Of a DNA stretch of 64,000 bases, positions 17,575 through 26,341 are shown piece by piece (positions within the stretch are counted from its first letter, which is position 1; every line of letters starts with the position of its first letter). The DNA is from Sulfurisphaera ohwakuensis. GTDB taxonomy: Archaea > Thermoproteota > Thermoprotei_A > Sulfolobales > Sulfolobaceae. The notes below the pieces were generated by a model. It searched no databases. It was not told the origin of the DNA and worked only from the letters and a program-made list of their open reading frames with translations. The stretch lies in the NCBI RefSeq assembly GCF_009729055.1, contig NZ_CP045484.1, forward strand, positions 1,612,001-1,676,000, given 5' to 3'. Position numbers and translations under genes: made by a program.

Positions 17575-17816
17575 ATGACAAATGCTGTTATCTCAATAAG
17601 AGTTGACGAGAAATTAAAAAAGGAATTAGAAGAGTTAGGAATAGATTATCCTAACTTAGTTAGGAGCTACTTAGAAGAAGTAGTAAGGAAGGAAAAATGA
17701 GAAGAGAATTAAAGGAAGCAGATAGAATAAGAGAAGAGCTTCTAAAGTCCCACGGTTATTATTCTTCTTCTGCAGAACTCGTTAGAGAAGATAGGGATAA
17801 TGATGATTATTATTGA
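17575..17816 (+). pseudogene. vapB: vapB antitoxin split by a frameshift
   Basis: Two short frames join end to end. The first (17575-17700, 41 aa) begins MTNAVISIRVDEKLKKELEE, a ribbon-helix-helix DNA-binding start, and ends RSYLEEVVRKEK. The second (17697-17816, 39 aa) reads MRRELKEADRIREELLKSHG and on, the usual toxin-binding tail of Sulfolobales VapB proteins. Adding one A in the run GGAAAAATG at about 17692-17698 would fuse them into a normal antitoxin of about 80 residues. The alternative is a genuine two-cistron arrangement with reinitiation at ATGA. The disrupted vapC next door favours decay. Confidence 0.7.
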
Positions 17817-17938
17817 CACTTCAGCACTCTTTGCACTCTACATTCCTGAGAAGATGAGTACATTCATAAGAAAAGAAATTGAAAAGGTAGACGAGTGTTA
17901 CGTTTTGGATTTGATATTTTACGAATTTCGAAATGTTA
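17803..17938 (+). pseudogene. vapC: vapC PIN-domain toxin, 5' part, truncated by an insertion
   Basis: The frame starts MIIIDTSALFALYIPEKMST, the first PIN-domain motif with its catalytic aspartate, and proceeds to DECYVLDLIFYEFRNV, the second conserved stretch (E in YEFRN). Near 17936 it leaves vapC and enters a GC-rich sequence with other codon use; the open frame then runs to a chance stop at 18072. The remaining two thirds of a VapC (about 85 residues, including the later acidic residues) are not found downstream. The toxin is therefore inactive. An alternative start is the ATG at 17800. Confidence 0.75.
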
Positions 17939-18300
17939 TCCCTGGCTTTCTCCTTACCTCACAGAGGTGGGGGTTCGTCTATGAAGTGGTTCATCGTTCC
18001 CATCATCAATTCGGGATTACATCTCTCATTTGGTGGGCAGCCGGGTGGGGCAGAGACCCACCCCAAAATTAGAGTAGGGGATCCGTCATCCATATTGTCC
18101 GAATCCCGTGAAAGAGGAATAATAGTTGCCCTTCCCACAGTCCCATCGAGCTAGGGAAGGGCGTCATTAACATCACTAAAAGATATCTCGGCAAAGGAGT
18201 ATATAAATATAAGGGGGCTATCATCCCCTTGGCGTGGCTTTCTGCCACCTTAACCCTCCACTATTGTAATTTCAAGTTGCTCCATGGTATAACCTCTTGC
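17938..18300 (-). mobile_element. Remnant of an insertion element (3' tail) inside vapC
   Basis: A GC-rich island interrupts vapC. Its minus strand holds a 63-codon open frame (18150-17959) ending MMGTMNHFIDEPPPL; upstream of that it reads PPNERCNPEL. From memory this is the C-terminal tail of proteins of Sulfolobus insertion sequences, and even the bases after the stop fit the longer version of that tail. The island is dense in stems: 18128-18136 with 18154-18162 (9 bp), 18043-18049 with 18057-18063 (7 bp), 18211-18216 with 18225-18230, and 18234-18238 with 18244-18248. A structured transposon end or a TnpB-type guide RNA relic is plausible. No transposase core domain remains. The right border is uncertain. 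Confidence 0.6.
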
Positions 18301-18502
18301 CCGCTCCCTAATTAATATTACTGGATGAACAATCAATTATTTTATCCCAAAATGATAAAATAAAATGAATTGACAAAAGACCCTTGAATCGCCCTTAGAA
18401 TCAAGATAAATGAAATAATAAAAAATTCTACAACTTACTACACAAATTGATTTCAATAACTTTTCTAATTATATATCTTTTGCAATAAAAATCTTTAATC
18501 GC
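18300..18502. other. Intergenic A/T-rich stretch right of the element remnant
   Basis: No open frame or RNA is recognised. If vapC was simply interrupted, its missing 3' part should lie here, but no PIN-domain motif appears in any frame, so that part was deleted or has decayed beyond recognition. Confidence 0.4.
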
Positions 18503-19243
18503 TCACAGTATTCCAATTATATTTATTTTAATATTTTCATCAAAATGCTTAGGTTTATTCAAAGAGATACTAGTAATTCTTCTTATAAATTCATTCTTAT
18601 CATTTATTTTAAATAATTGATTAAACTTCTTTTCAAAACCTATTGTAGAACTTGGTTTACCACTAATTCCATACCCACAAACAGATCCAGAAGTATGTGC
18701 TGGATAGATTTCTACATAATCTGGTAGATCTTTCAACTTACTTAGACTATAGTATAGTTTTTCTGCTGAATCTTCACCACCTATATCGATTCTCCCAACA
18801 GTGCCTACAAAAAGTGTATCACCAGTTAATACAGCCCAAGGTTCACTCCAGCTTTCATCCCTTCTTCTATCATAAATTAAAATAGAGATACTATCTGGTG
18901 TGTGTCCAGGAGTATGAATAATTTTTATTTTGACATTACCAGCCTTTATTTCCTCACCGTCTTTAAGTCTCTCAACCGGAAAATTAACTTTAGACTCCTC
19001 ATGGTAGTATACATTAGCATTAGTAAGGGATTGTAATTTTCTTGCTCCAGATATATGATCTGCATGAGTATGTGTATCAATTATGTATGCAATTTTCATA
19101 TCTCCAAGATCTTCAGCCAATTTTATAATTTCATTAATATGTTCATATTTAGGGTCTATAACAAAAAGTTCTCCAGCTTCACTACAGCCAAAAATGTACG
19201 TTATACATCCTCCTGTAGGGCTTATAATTTGTCTAAATATCAT
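18503..19243 (-). CDS. Metallo-beta-lactamase-fold hydrolase, ETHE1/glyoxalase II-like
   Basis: 246 residues. The metal-binding motif THTHADH is at about residues 57-63, followed by the later histidine in HTPGHTPDS and the aspartate in LTGDTLFVGTVGRIDIGG. The GRID/GRTD-type stretch and the overall length match ETHE1-like persulfide dioxygenases, which oxidise glutathione or thiol persulfides; glyoxalase II and rhodanese-linked relatives share the fold. In a sulfur-metabolising archaeon a persulfide role is reasonable but not proven. It is followed upstream on the same strand by a TrmB regulator 32 bases away. Confidence 0.8.
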   Translation of the reverse strand: MIFRQIISPTGGCITYIFGCSEAGELFVIDPKYEHINEIIKLAEDLGDMKIAYIIDTHTHADHISGARKLQSLTNANVYYHEESKVNFPVERLKDGEEIKAGNVKIKIIHTPGHTPDSISILIYDRRRDESWSEPWAVLTGDTLFVGTVGRIDIGGEDSAEKLYYSLSKLKDLPDYVEIYPAHTSGSVCGYGISGKPSSTIGFEKKFNQLFKINDKNEFIRRITSISLNKPKHFDENIKINIIGIL

Positions 19244-19275
19244 AAATTACAATATCTACCTAAATTATAAAAAAC

Positions 19276-19944
19276 TTATTCACTTTTATAAGTTAATAAT
19301 TCAAAATGTTCCTTAGCTTGAATAACACACCCTTTACAAGAGTCTATTATTATTTCATCATTACCGTTAAATGTTACTAATAAGGAATCATCAAAAATTA
19401 TAAATCGAGACTTTACGTTATCTATCTTTATCTTTCCATGTAAATTTAAATTATTAGATGACGTAACTACAGTTAAATTTCCATTAAAATTTTTTAAAAT
19501 TTTTATTAACCAATCTGGTAAATTATCATAGACAATATCAATTTTATTACTCTTATTAGCAAGATCTTTAATTAGGCGAATAATGGTTTTAATACCTTTA
19601 ACATGCAAACTACGCTCTGTCTCGTTTTCTCTTCTCTCATTCCAAAAAGATATTATTATTTTAATATAATTATCCATCTCATTAACAATTTTATCTCTGT
19701 AAATTTTTAATGCAAAAGATGGATCTATTATTTTTACCTTTTTAGGTCTTCCTTCAATTATCCTAACTAAACCTTTATTCTCTAGAGACTTAATTACATC
19801 ATAAACTTTCTGATACGGAACTCCAGATTTCTCAGAGATCTCTCTCATAGTAGAATTGCATAGGGATAATAAAGCAGAATATACTTTAGCCTCATAAAGT
19901 GAAAATCCCAGTTTCATTAAAGTTGTCTCTAATTCACCACTCAT
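19276..19944 (-). CDS. TrmB-family transcriptional regulator
   Basis: 222 residues. The N-terminal winged helix is characteristic: LMKLGFSLYEAKVYSALLSL, then MREISEKSGVPYQKVYDVIK and LENKGLVRIIEGRPKK. The C-terminal part is a degenerate effector domain with PLD-like strands. TrmB proteins control sugar or other transport genes in archaea. The divergent MFS transporter starts 41 bases away and the metallohydrolase lies just downstream, so either is a likely target. Confidence 0.85.
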   Translation of the reverse strand: MSGELETTLMKLGFSLYEAKVYSALLSLCNSTMREISEKSGVPYQKVYDVIKSLENKGLVRIIEGRPKKVKIIDPSFALKIYRDKIVNEMDNYIKIIISFWNERRENETERSLHVKGIKTIIRLIKDLANKSNKIDIVYDNLPDWLIKILKNFNGNLTVVTSSNNLNLHGKIKIDNVKSRFIIFDDSLLVTFNGNDEIIIDSCKGCVIQAKEHFELLTYKSE

Positions 19945-19985
19945 AGTGAATAATTGATTTTTATTACTTTAAATCTTACTATATT

Positions 19986-21062
19986 ATGAATAAGCACTTT
20001 TTGTTATTCACAATTTTAGTTTTCTTTACGGGATTATACTTAGGAACTCTAAGAATAGATATACCAGAATTCGAAAAACAACTTCACATTCCGTTAGAGC
20101 TAAGTGTTCTCTTACCATTAATCTTTTTCGGATTTATAAAAGGATCTTGCAATTATATAGCGGGAAGACTTTCTGACAAATTAGGAAGAAAAAAACTACT
20201 TATAATAGGTTGGATTGTAGCAATATTCTCAATACCCTTATTATTTCTACTCAACATTTATACAATTATAATTATTTCTATCTTGTTAGCAATAAATCAA
20301 GCATTAACATGGACAACAACAGTAACTTCCCAAATTGATATATCTGGTAAATTAAGGGCTGGATTAGCTACTGGAATTAACGAAATGTCTGGTTATCTAG
20401 GAGTTTCAATAGGAAGCTTACTTGCTAGTTACATATTTAAAATAAGCTTTGTAATTCTTTTAATCACATCTATTCTAGCAGTCATACTTTCATACACGGT
20501 AATGGAAACTAAAACACTAATTAGGGAAAATAATGAAAATATAAAGATAAAATGGATTCCTATAACAAGAATCAGTATTGCTGGATTATTAGAGAAATTT
20601 GTTGATTCCTCATTTTTTATACTAATTCCTACTTACTTACTCTTACAGCATTATTCCTTAACTTTAGTGGGACTAATAGTATCAAGTTATGCTTTTGTAT
20701 GGTCACTTTCACAACCATTGTTTGGGTATTTAGCAGATCTATATAGTAGGAAATTTATATTAATCTTAGGATTTATATTAATGTTCTTAGGATTTATCCA
20801 TTATTCATCTTATCCAATGTTATTTTCAGTAATAGAAGGAATAGGGATGGGAATGATTTATCCAAATTTAATAGCTGCTGTAAATGACATAATTAACGAA
20901 AAGGTAAGGGGAAAAGCCTTAGGTTATTACAGACTTTATAGGGATTCTGGTTATGGAATTGCTGGTATAGTAATACCATTACTTTACATACTACTTGGTT
21001 TCAATAAAACTTTACTGGTTATAGGAATTTTACAACTTCTTTCATTAATCTTAATACTCTAA
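19986..21062 (+). CDS. MFS transporter
   Basis: 358 residues with about eleven to twelve hydrophobic helices. The MFS loop signature between helices 2 and 3 reads [17 protein letters not shown] (GxxSDxxGRKK), with a second one between helices 8 and 9 ([13 protein letters not shown]). It is slightly short for the superfamily. It is divergent from the TrmB regulator, which probably controls it. The dCTP deaminase-like gene begins 12 bases after its stop. Substrate unknown. Confidence 0.9.
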   Translation: MNKHFLLFTILVFFTGLYLGTLRIDIPEFEKQLHIPLELSVLLPLIFFGFIKGSCNYIAGRLSDKLGRKKLLIIGWIVAIFSIPLLFLLNIYTIIIISILLAINQALTWTTTVTSQIDISGKLRAGLATGINEMSGYLGVSIGSLLASYIFKISFVILLITSILAVILSYTVMETKTLIRENNENIKIKWIPITRISIAGLLEKFVDSSFFILIPTYLLLQHYSLTLVGLIVSSYAFVWSLSQPLFGYLADLYSRKFILILGFILMFLGFIHYSSYPMLFSVIEGIGMGMIYPNLIAAVNDIINEKVRGKALGYYRLYRDSGYGIAGIVIPLLYILLGFNKTLLVIGILQLLSLILIL

Positions 21063-21073
21063 ACCCTTATAAG

Positions 21074-21577
21074 ATGAAGGGACTAACAGAAAAATTGATG
21101 ATTCTCTCTCACCAATCAATTAAAAATTTACTAGGCAAAGTTATTTTAAATTACTCTGAGGAAAATGTTAGAGAAAACGGCTATGATTTAAGAATCTGTG
21201 GAGATAAATATTACGAGCTAGTTCAAGGTGCCGAATTACCGGAAAAGAAGGCAACATTAAGAGAAATAGAATTTAAAGATAAAGCTGTATTAAGTGCAAA
21301 TCACACTTATTTATTTGAATCTTGTGAAGAATTTGACATGCCAGCGGACTTAGCAGTACTAATAACCTTAAAAAGCACATTGGCAAGGAACGGTTTTTTG
21401 GCACCTCCAACAGTAATTGATGCTGGCTATAAAGGTAAAGTTAACGTGGCAATTACAGCTGTATATAGCTCCTCTCTCAAAAAAGGTATGGCAACACACC
21501 ATTTAATATTCCTCAAACTTGATAAACCAACAGAAAGATTATATAATGGAAAATATCAAGGTGGTGTGCTAATTTAA
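21074..21577 (+). CDS. dCTP deaminase/dUTPase-superfamily protein
   Basis: 167 residues of the trimeric beta-barrel nucleotidohydrolase fold. Recognisable pieces are [12 protein letters not shown] near the start, [20 protein letters not shown] near residues 117-137, and the closing [11 protein letters not shown]. The substrate-contacting S-x-L-A-R and V-I-D-A-G-Y motifs are present. The glutamate that serves as the deaminase catalyst in Dcd (after G-x-x-x-LE) seems to be replaced by alanine (KVNVAITA), whereas the aspartate used by dUTPases is kept. A dUTP-hydrolysing role is thus possible. It lies 12 bases after the MFS gene. Confidence 0.75.
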   Translation: MKGLTEKLMILSHQSIKNLLGKVILNYSEENVRENGYDLRICGDKYYELVQGAELPEKKATLREIEFKDKAVLSANHTYLFESCEEFDMPADLAVLITLKSTLARNGFLAPPTVIDAGYKGKVNVAITAVYSSSLKKGMATHHLIFLKLDKPTERLYNGKYQGGVLI

Positions 21578-22137
21578 ATTAGAAACCGACTTATAACATC
21601 CCTTCAAATAGAGTTTGTGTGGCAAAGAGTAGATTATAATTGGAATATCTAAATCATAATATAGGGAAGTGTAAGAAAATACGAGAACAACAAAAATGGT
21701 TACCAAAGAAATACTTCAGATGAAATAGTGTGCGATAGTCCTAGAACCGACTTAGATCTGCTTAATAGGACCTTCACACTGTTTCAAAAAGAAAGGGACA
21801 AAAATACTGCAAGTTAGACACACGGTACTATCAAGAGAGTTCAAGAAATAAAACAGTTTTATAATACAGAAAGTAAGAAAAATATGGTAAACAAATTTAA
21901 GGAATACGAGTATGACTATTTGATGGAATTAATAATACTCCAACTCTTTCTGAGGACATGATGGAATTAAAGTACAAGAACAGACTAGAACATTATTTCT
22001 TATAAGTAATAATAATAGACATAGAAGAATAATTAAAAAACTCTTAATTAAAACTTAAAGAAGATCTATATTAAACTGTAAGCTAGTTTATGTTGAAAAA
22101 GAAGTTTATAGTATGAAAATTTTTACTCAATAATTTA
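21578..22137. other. Gene-poor stretch with decayed coding sequence
   Basis: No intact gene. On the plus strand a 50-codon fragment (about 21667-21825) reads DEIVCDSPRTDLDLLNRTFT and is protein-like in composition. Further on a second fragment near 21890-22005 reads KEYEYDYLMEL and, in a shifted frame, TPTLSEDMMELKYKNRLEHY. The series of broken but protein-like pieces suggests a dead gene, possibly of a mobile element. I cannot assign a family. Confidence 0.3.
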
Positions 22138-22683
22138 TTATTTATATGAATACAATTTATATCTTCTCTGAAATATTGGAGAAAACTTTGACGATATATT
22201 AATGGACTCCTTTGTGAAAACGCAAAATTCAGTAAAGGGTCCAAAAGCTAGTTGCTTTCTCCATAAATTTTGAAATGCAATCTCTTTGTAAAAATCATCG
22301 TAAGACATTCCCAATGGTTTAGATATCCAATATGCATAAGGATATGAAGGAGAATCCAGGCTACCGTTAATTAACTTATAAAGTCCTCCCTTACCGTTCC
22401 TAGCCATTCTAGCGACCTTATCGTGGATTTCCCTTACCTTTTTATCTTTTTCTACTATGTCGTTTATTAAATCAAGCGTCCTTGAATTTTCCAATAAATA
22501 CCAATCCTCGTATACAACTTCTTCAGTCCATGGTACGAAATTTACCTTAATCACTATAGACCCTATATAGCCATCTATTTTAACGTTCTCGTTAAAATAT
22601 TTATGAAAATCAACTAGTGAATTTACGTATTCATCTTCAGAATAATCCTTAGCTTTCTGGTGCCAAAATACGTAAGCCAACAT
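22138..22683 (-). CDS. Conserved hypothetical protein, 181 aa
   Basis: Begins MLAYVFWHQKAKDYSEDEYV. It is rich in aromatic residues, and the segments PSYPYAYWISKPLGMSYDDF and FQNLWRKQLAFGPFTEFCVF look like conserved core motifs. No family is recognised, although the composition and length suit an enzyme or ligand-binding domain with strand-helix alternation. There is no signal peptide. It stands alone between two gene-poor stretches. Confidence 0.6.
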   Translation of the reverse strand: MLAYVFWHQKAKDYSEDEYVNSLVDFHKYFNENVKIDGYIGSIVIKVNFVPWTEEVVYEDWYLLENSRTLDLINDIVEKDKKVREIHDKVARMARNGKGGLYKLINGSLDSPSYPYAYWISKPLGMSYDDFYKEIAFQNLWRKQLAFGPFTEFCVFTKESINISSKFSPIFQRRYKLYSYK

Positions 22684-23053
22684 AATATATATAGTAAAAG
22701 AAACGCATAAATAAGTTTTAAATAAAAATAAAAGATTGTTAAAGTGTAGAGTGTTTTGTATAATAATAAACCTTCCAGGCCTAAGTGATTAAGGGCTTTT
22801 CACCTAATTGCCACATGGCAATCTTAGCCGACATTATGCTTAAAATATGAGTAGTACTTATAGGAAAATCTTTACTGTTATACGTCACGTTAAAACTATA
22901 TAAGAAATATATCTTATTAACTGAAAATTTCCTTTTGTAAGCAATAAGATTAAGAAGTAAAATTAAAAATATTTTGTAACTCACGAAACAAATATTATGA
23001 TTCTTTATGGTAAGGGAATTTTCATTAAACTACTATAATGAGTCAAAGATTTA
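22684..23053 (-). pseudogene. Gene-poor stretch; possible relic of a PiT-type phosphate transporter
   Basis: A 67-codon minus-strand frame (22984-22781) contains KDFPISTTHILSIM followed by a short polar tail. The S-T-T-H motif is a signature of PiT phosphate transporters near their C-terminal repeat, and is preceded here by a hydrophobic stretch. Only this piece is visible, so if the reading is right it is a relic. Chance similarity in A/T-rich DNA is quite possible. Confidence 0.25.
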
Positions 23054-23659
23054 TCACTGAACCCCACTATACTCTTCAAATAAAACTGTTCCTTTATATG
23101 TTACCTTGTTTCCCGTTATTTTACAGTTCTTTATCTCATTAGGATTTCTTACTCCGATTGATTTCAGTAAAATCTCACATACTAAAGACTCTCTATCCTT
23201 GCTTACCAAGAAATTCATATTAAACGGTTTAACCATTCTTTTTACTGCTGGAAAAATTTGGGATAAAATTTGTAAAACTTCTAACTCTTTAACCTTACAT
23301 CTAAATCCTTCTATTTTACAAAGGATGTTAGAGGAAAACACATGAAATTCTGCCTCTGTAAAGGAAAGGGAATTGAAGAAACTGATATTTGAAGGAGGAA
23401 CATTATGAAACTCAAGATAATATGATGAAGGAGAGATTTCCTCTTTAGGAATTAGCTTTTCAGCCTCATCTAAAGGAAGATTTTCTATCGAGAGGATAAC
23501 ATTTTCAGACAAAATAATCCTTGTAGATAACTTATCAGAAATGTACCTTACCTTATAGTTGTAAGCCCTTATTTTATATTTCTCTAAAAATGAAAGCAAT
23601 TTAGATAAATCATCACTGTCAGTAGTAATCACATAATTTTTTGCAATTACTTTTTTCAC
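23054..23659 (-). CDS. Hypothetical protein, 201 aa
   Basis: A soluble alpha/beta protein starting MKKVIAKNYVITTDSDDLSK. It appears to contain two strand-helix-strand units with an internal resemblance (TTDSDDLSKLLSFLEKYKIR and FTEAEFHVFSSNILCKIEG). No catalytic motif or membrane segment is seen. The pilin-like gene lies 29 bases upstream on the same strand, so the two could share a transcript. Function unknown. Confidence 0.55.
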   Translation of the reverse strand: MKKVIAKNYVITTDSDDLSKLLSFLEKYKIRAYNYKVRYISDKLSTRIILSENVILSIENLPLDEAEKLIPKEEISPSSYYLEFHNVPPSNISFFNSLSFTEAEFHVFSSNILCKIEGFRCKVKELEVLQILSQIFPAVKRMVKPFNMNFLVSKDRESLVCEILLKSIGVRNPNEIKNCKITGNKVTYKGTVLFEEYSGVQ

Positions 23660-23688
23660 GAGAATAGTTTACAAAGTAAGATAAAAAG

Positions 23689-24081
23689 TCATTCGTATGA
23701 AGCGGAAACATCAATACTGTTTCCATTGCCAAGACTAACTACAACCGTGTATATACTTCCTTGAGTTAGAGTATATGATTGCGGAAACTCAACAGTCAAG
23801 GAATGAGTACCAGCCTGGAGTTGTATATTAGTGGAATTAACTAAAGGAGTACCAACAACTTCTACGTTAGTTATAGTTATCGGTAAGTTATTCCTAATAG
23901 TGAAATTTAGATAATAATGTCCGTTATGGGAATATAACACTGCATCATATACTTGATAGGCTTCTACTAGCGATGATAAACCACCAAATAGCCCAAAAAC
24001 AAAGCCTATAACTATAAGAGTCATAAGAACTGCAGCAGTTAAGATAATAAGATGGACTATACCATTACTTAATCCTCTCAT
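23689..24081 (-). CDS. Type IV pilin-like protein
   Basis: 130 residues. The N-terminus MRGLSNGIVHLIILTAAVLM is a class III signal: a very short leader ending RG, then a long hydrophobic helix (residues 8-34) that forms the pilus core. The remaining 95 residues are a beta-rich, asparagine-rich headgroup. Size and layout match archaeal adhesion (Aap) or UV-induced (Ups) pilins. A TATA-like box (tttatataaac, centred near 24106) is 26 bases upstream, giving a leaderless start at this ATG. No assembly ATPase or platform gene is adjacent. Confidence 0.75.
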   Translation of the reverse strand: MRGLSNGIVHLIILTAAVLMTLIVIGFVFGLFGGLSSLVEAYQVYDAVLYSHNGHYYLNFTIRNNLPITITNVEVVGTPLVNSTNIQLQAGTHSLTVEFPQSYTLTQGSIYTVVVSLGNGNSIDVSASYE

Positions 24082-24355
24082 AAGTAATGATACGCAAAAC
24101 GTTTATATAAATTTTGATGACTTGATATAGTTTGTAGATTACTTTAAAATTTATCTATACCAATATTAAATTTATTTTAATTTAATATTTGATTTAGAAT
24201 TTAAGGAAAAGTTTACTATGTTAATATCTAAGAAAATTGAAATAATCCATGAAAACAGATCCAATATGGTGAGTTCTTAATACAATGCTGAGGTTAATGT
24301 TTTATCTCGTGAAGCTAGTCAATTGAAATCTCCGAATTTTATAAATTATAAAAAA

Positions 24356-25009
24356 CTAATCAAGGAGACTATATATTTCCTCAACGTCAGTTATTTCATA
24401 AGCTTCTGGAGTAAATACCCCTTGGTTAATAGGTACGTACTCTATGGAATCCCTGGTCTTTATTTCCACATCCTTAAGTTCAAAAAGGACATGGGGATCT
24501 TCTAAATCTTCCCTCCAGAAGTGAATGTGAAATCCCCTCCTTGTAGTTAAAACTAATCTGGGTTTTAAACCCTTCATTTGCTCAATTATTTTTCTGTCTT
24601 TGGAATCTATATCTACCATAAAAATCTTGAAGTCTATATGTCTAGGAAGTTCAGAAAAGAGTATTTTTGAAATATCAGGCTTCTTCTCACATTCTTGCAA
24701 GAATCTTATTACAGCCTCCTTAGATGCCTTTGAAATATTAACGGGATTTAAAACATGCATTATTTTTATCCACTCCTTTCTTATCTTTATTCCCTTAACC
24801 TCAAACTCTACATTATCCCTAATTGCTAAGAGAATTTTTACTGCCTTTAGAGGCTCAACGTCCCATATTCTATAAAGTACTTTATCTATTTTTAACCCCT
24901 GCCGTTTAGCCTCTCTATCTCTTGAAATTAGATAAAATAGGTAAGTCTCTTCATCATTAAGCTTAGGCAAATACTCATTAAGATATTCCTCTAGGCTTAA
25001 TTTTCTCAT
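24356..25009 (-). CDS. Small protein with archaeo-eukaryotic primase-like motifs
   Basis: 217 residues. The C-terminal half shows the three-part signature of the archaeo-eukaryotic primase superfamily: a D-x-D pair ([10 protein letters not shown]133 and D135), an s-x-H-like motif ([12 protein letters not shown]161), and a later acidic strand ([16 protein letters not shown]187) at the place where primases read 'vTxDxxRLIRxPGS'. The first 110 residues are helical and contain no zinc-binding cysteines. It is shorter than PriS (about 330 aa). A nucleotidyltransferase or DNA-repair role is inferred from motifs only. It is followed on the same strand by nothing related. Confidence 0.5.
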   Translation of the reverse strand: MRKLSLEEYLNEYLPKLNDEETYLFYLISRDREAKRQGLKIDKVLYRIWDVEPLKAVKILLAIRDNVEFEVKGIKIRKEWIKIMHVLNPVNISKASKEAVIRFLQECEKKPDISKILFSELPRHIDFKIFMVDIDSKDRKIIEQMKGLKPRLVLTTRRGFHIHFWREDLEDPHVLFELKDVEIKTRDSIEYVPINQGVFTPEAYEITDVEEIYSLLD

Positions 25010-25032
25010 TAAAGCAGAATATGAGAAGATCG

Positions 25033-25116
25033 TTAAAAATCTAAACTATTCAACTCAGCAAGCATAAGTTCAATTAAACTCTTAGTATATGGTGAGATTA
25101 TAAAGTTTAGGGGTTC
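25033..25116 (-). pseudogene. 3' end of the insertion-split nucleotidyltransferase gene
   Basis: A 27-codon minus-strand frame, EPLNFIISPYTKSLIELM and on to a TAA at 25033-25035, abuts the left end of the ISH3-type element. When joined to the 5' part at 27978-27660 across one missing dinucleotide, the frame reads through as GNVY-S-EPLNF, giving a 134-residue protein. The proposed original target is TTCAC, of which only TTC remains at 25114-25116. The fragment is therefore the displaced C-terminus of that gene. Confidence 0.65.
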
Positions 25117-25160
25117 AAAGGGGGCGAAAAACCTCGCCTTTTACGGTACTCCCAAAATCA
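25117..25160 (+). repeat. Left terminal inverted repeat of the ISH3-type element
   Basis: 44 bases beginning aaagggggc and ending cggtactcccaaaatca. It pairs with 26339-26382, with differences confined mainly to positions 9-15 and two bases near the centre. It lies directly against the TTC remnant of the interrupted gene. Confidence 0.85.
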
Positions 25161-25291
25161 TTTTACAAAAATAATTCTGATTGAACAATATTAAATTTGT
25201 TGAACATAACCAAGTTTATAACAACATCAAGAATTCAACAAATTGGGAAAAAAGGTTTAAAGCGAGGGAATCGGTATTACCATAAGGGCTC

Positions 25292-26341
25292 ATGGTAATG
25301 CCAATTCCCTCATTAAACACTCAACAAATAGGGTATAAATTAATTTCCATGAGTAACTTCCAAGGGAGAAAGGGAGAGGAAGTTACAAAAACCTTGATCT
25401 CAGCATCATTACACAAAGATTCAGTGGAAAACGTTTCCAGAGCTTACAACGTATCACCACAAACGGTGAGGAATTACGTTGAAGAACAAGGGTTACAAGT
25501 AGCGGAAAAAACACTGGAACAAGTGAAACAAATCTCACTCGAAACACTTAAGGGCGTGAAGGAGATAGAACTATCAATAGATTGGACAACAATAACTTGG
25601 TACGGAAAACCTGTAGAAGGTTTGGGAAGCTCAGAAAAGGGATACTCGTGGAACTACGCAACAGCTACAACGAAATACGAAGGAAAAATCCTCATACTTG
25701 CTTTCATACCGCAAGTTAATGGGATGACAAAGGATGAGATTGTCAAGGTCTTGATTGAACAAGTGGTTGCAATGGGATTTAGGATTAAACTGATAACACT
25801 TGATGCAGGATTTTACACGGTTGAGGTGATAAAATTCATATCCCAGTTCAACTACATTATTGGAGTTCCCGTTGGTGATGTCAAGATCTACGAGGAGTTT
25901 GATGGTGAATATATTACGAATAGTAAGAGGCGTAGTAAGGATGAGCAGGTTAAGTTTAGGCTGATCGTGTATCGCAGGGAGAAGATCAAGAGGAAAAAGA
26001 AGAAGGTTGTTTACTTCGCTAGGGCTACAAATCTCGATTTACCCAAGAATAAGGTCTTGGAGTTATATAACAAGGTGAGGAATCCGATAGAAACGTCTTA
26101 TAGGAGTGTTAAATCGTTCCTCCCCTTTACGTGTTCAACAAAGTTCATTTTCCGCATGTTAATCTTCTTACTTGCCGTGCTCGTTTACTCCTTGTACACG
26201 ATCCTCAAGGATAACGTGAAAATGAGGACTTTCAAATCACTAATTTCAAAAATTATTGAAAATATATCTGAGGCAGAGATTTATTTAAATAAATCAGAGG
26301 AAACGCTTACTAATACTACAGGTTTATTTTTAAGGAGGTGA
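25292..26341 (+). CDS. ISH3-family transposase (DDE)
   Basis: 349 residues. A helix-turn-helix ([20 protein letters not shown]) precedes the DDE catalytic core. The three acidic residues are seen in [14 protein letters not shown] (D), [15 protein letters not shown] (D) and [15 protein letters not shown] (E of the Y-x-x-R-type motif). The pattern DWTxIxWYG and LDxGFYxxEVI is typical of ISH3-type transposases (ISC1225/ISC1359 group in Sulfolobus). The gene appears intact, so the element may be active. Its stop overlaps the right inverted repeat and the upstream extension of the tnpB frame. Confidence 0.9.
   Translation: MVMPIPSLNTQQIGYKLISMSNFQGRKGEEVTKTLISASLHKDSVENVSRAYNVSPQTVRNYVEEQGLQVAEKTLEQVKQISLETLKGVKEIELSIDWTTITWYGKPVEGLGSSEKGYSWNYATATTKYEGKILILAFIPQVNGMTKDEIVKVLIEQVVAMGFRIKLITLDAGFYTVEVIKFISQFNYIIGVPVGDVKIYEEFDGEYITNSKRRSKDEQVKFRLIVYRREKIKRKKKKVVYFARATNLDLPKNKVLELYNKVRNPIETSYRSVKSFLPFTCSTKFIFRMLIFLLAVLVYSLYTILKDNVKMRTFKSLISKIIENISEAEIYLNKSEETLTNTTGLFLRR

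Noticed and set aside
18085-18115. T-loop-like sequence tgtccgaatcccg suggesting a tRNA fragment
   Set aside because: The loop has TCCGAAT rather than TTCGAAT, no acceptor or anticodon stem can be built around it, and the segment belongs to the protein-coding strand of the element remnant.
17938-18250. SRP RNA or RNase P RNA in the GC-rich island
   Set aside because: Local matches such as tgtaatccc on the minus strand recall conserved SRP positions, but the GGAAGG/AGCAGCC core of SRP helix 8 and the conserved RNase P blocks are missing; the island is better explained as an insertion-element tail.
25061-25160. CRISPR repeat or array
   Set aside because: The G-rich stretch near 25117 is a transposon terminal repeat occurring once on each side of one gene; no regularly spaced repeats are present in the window.
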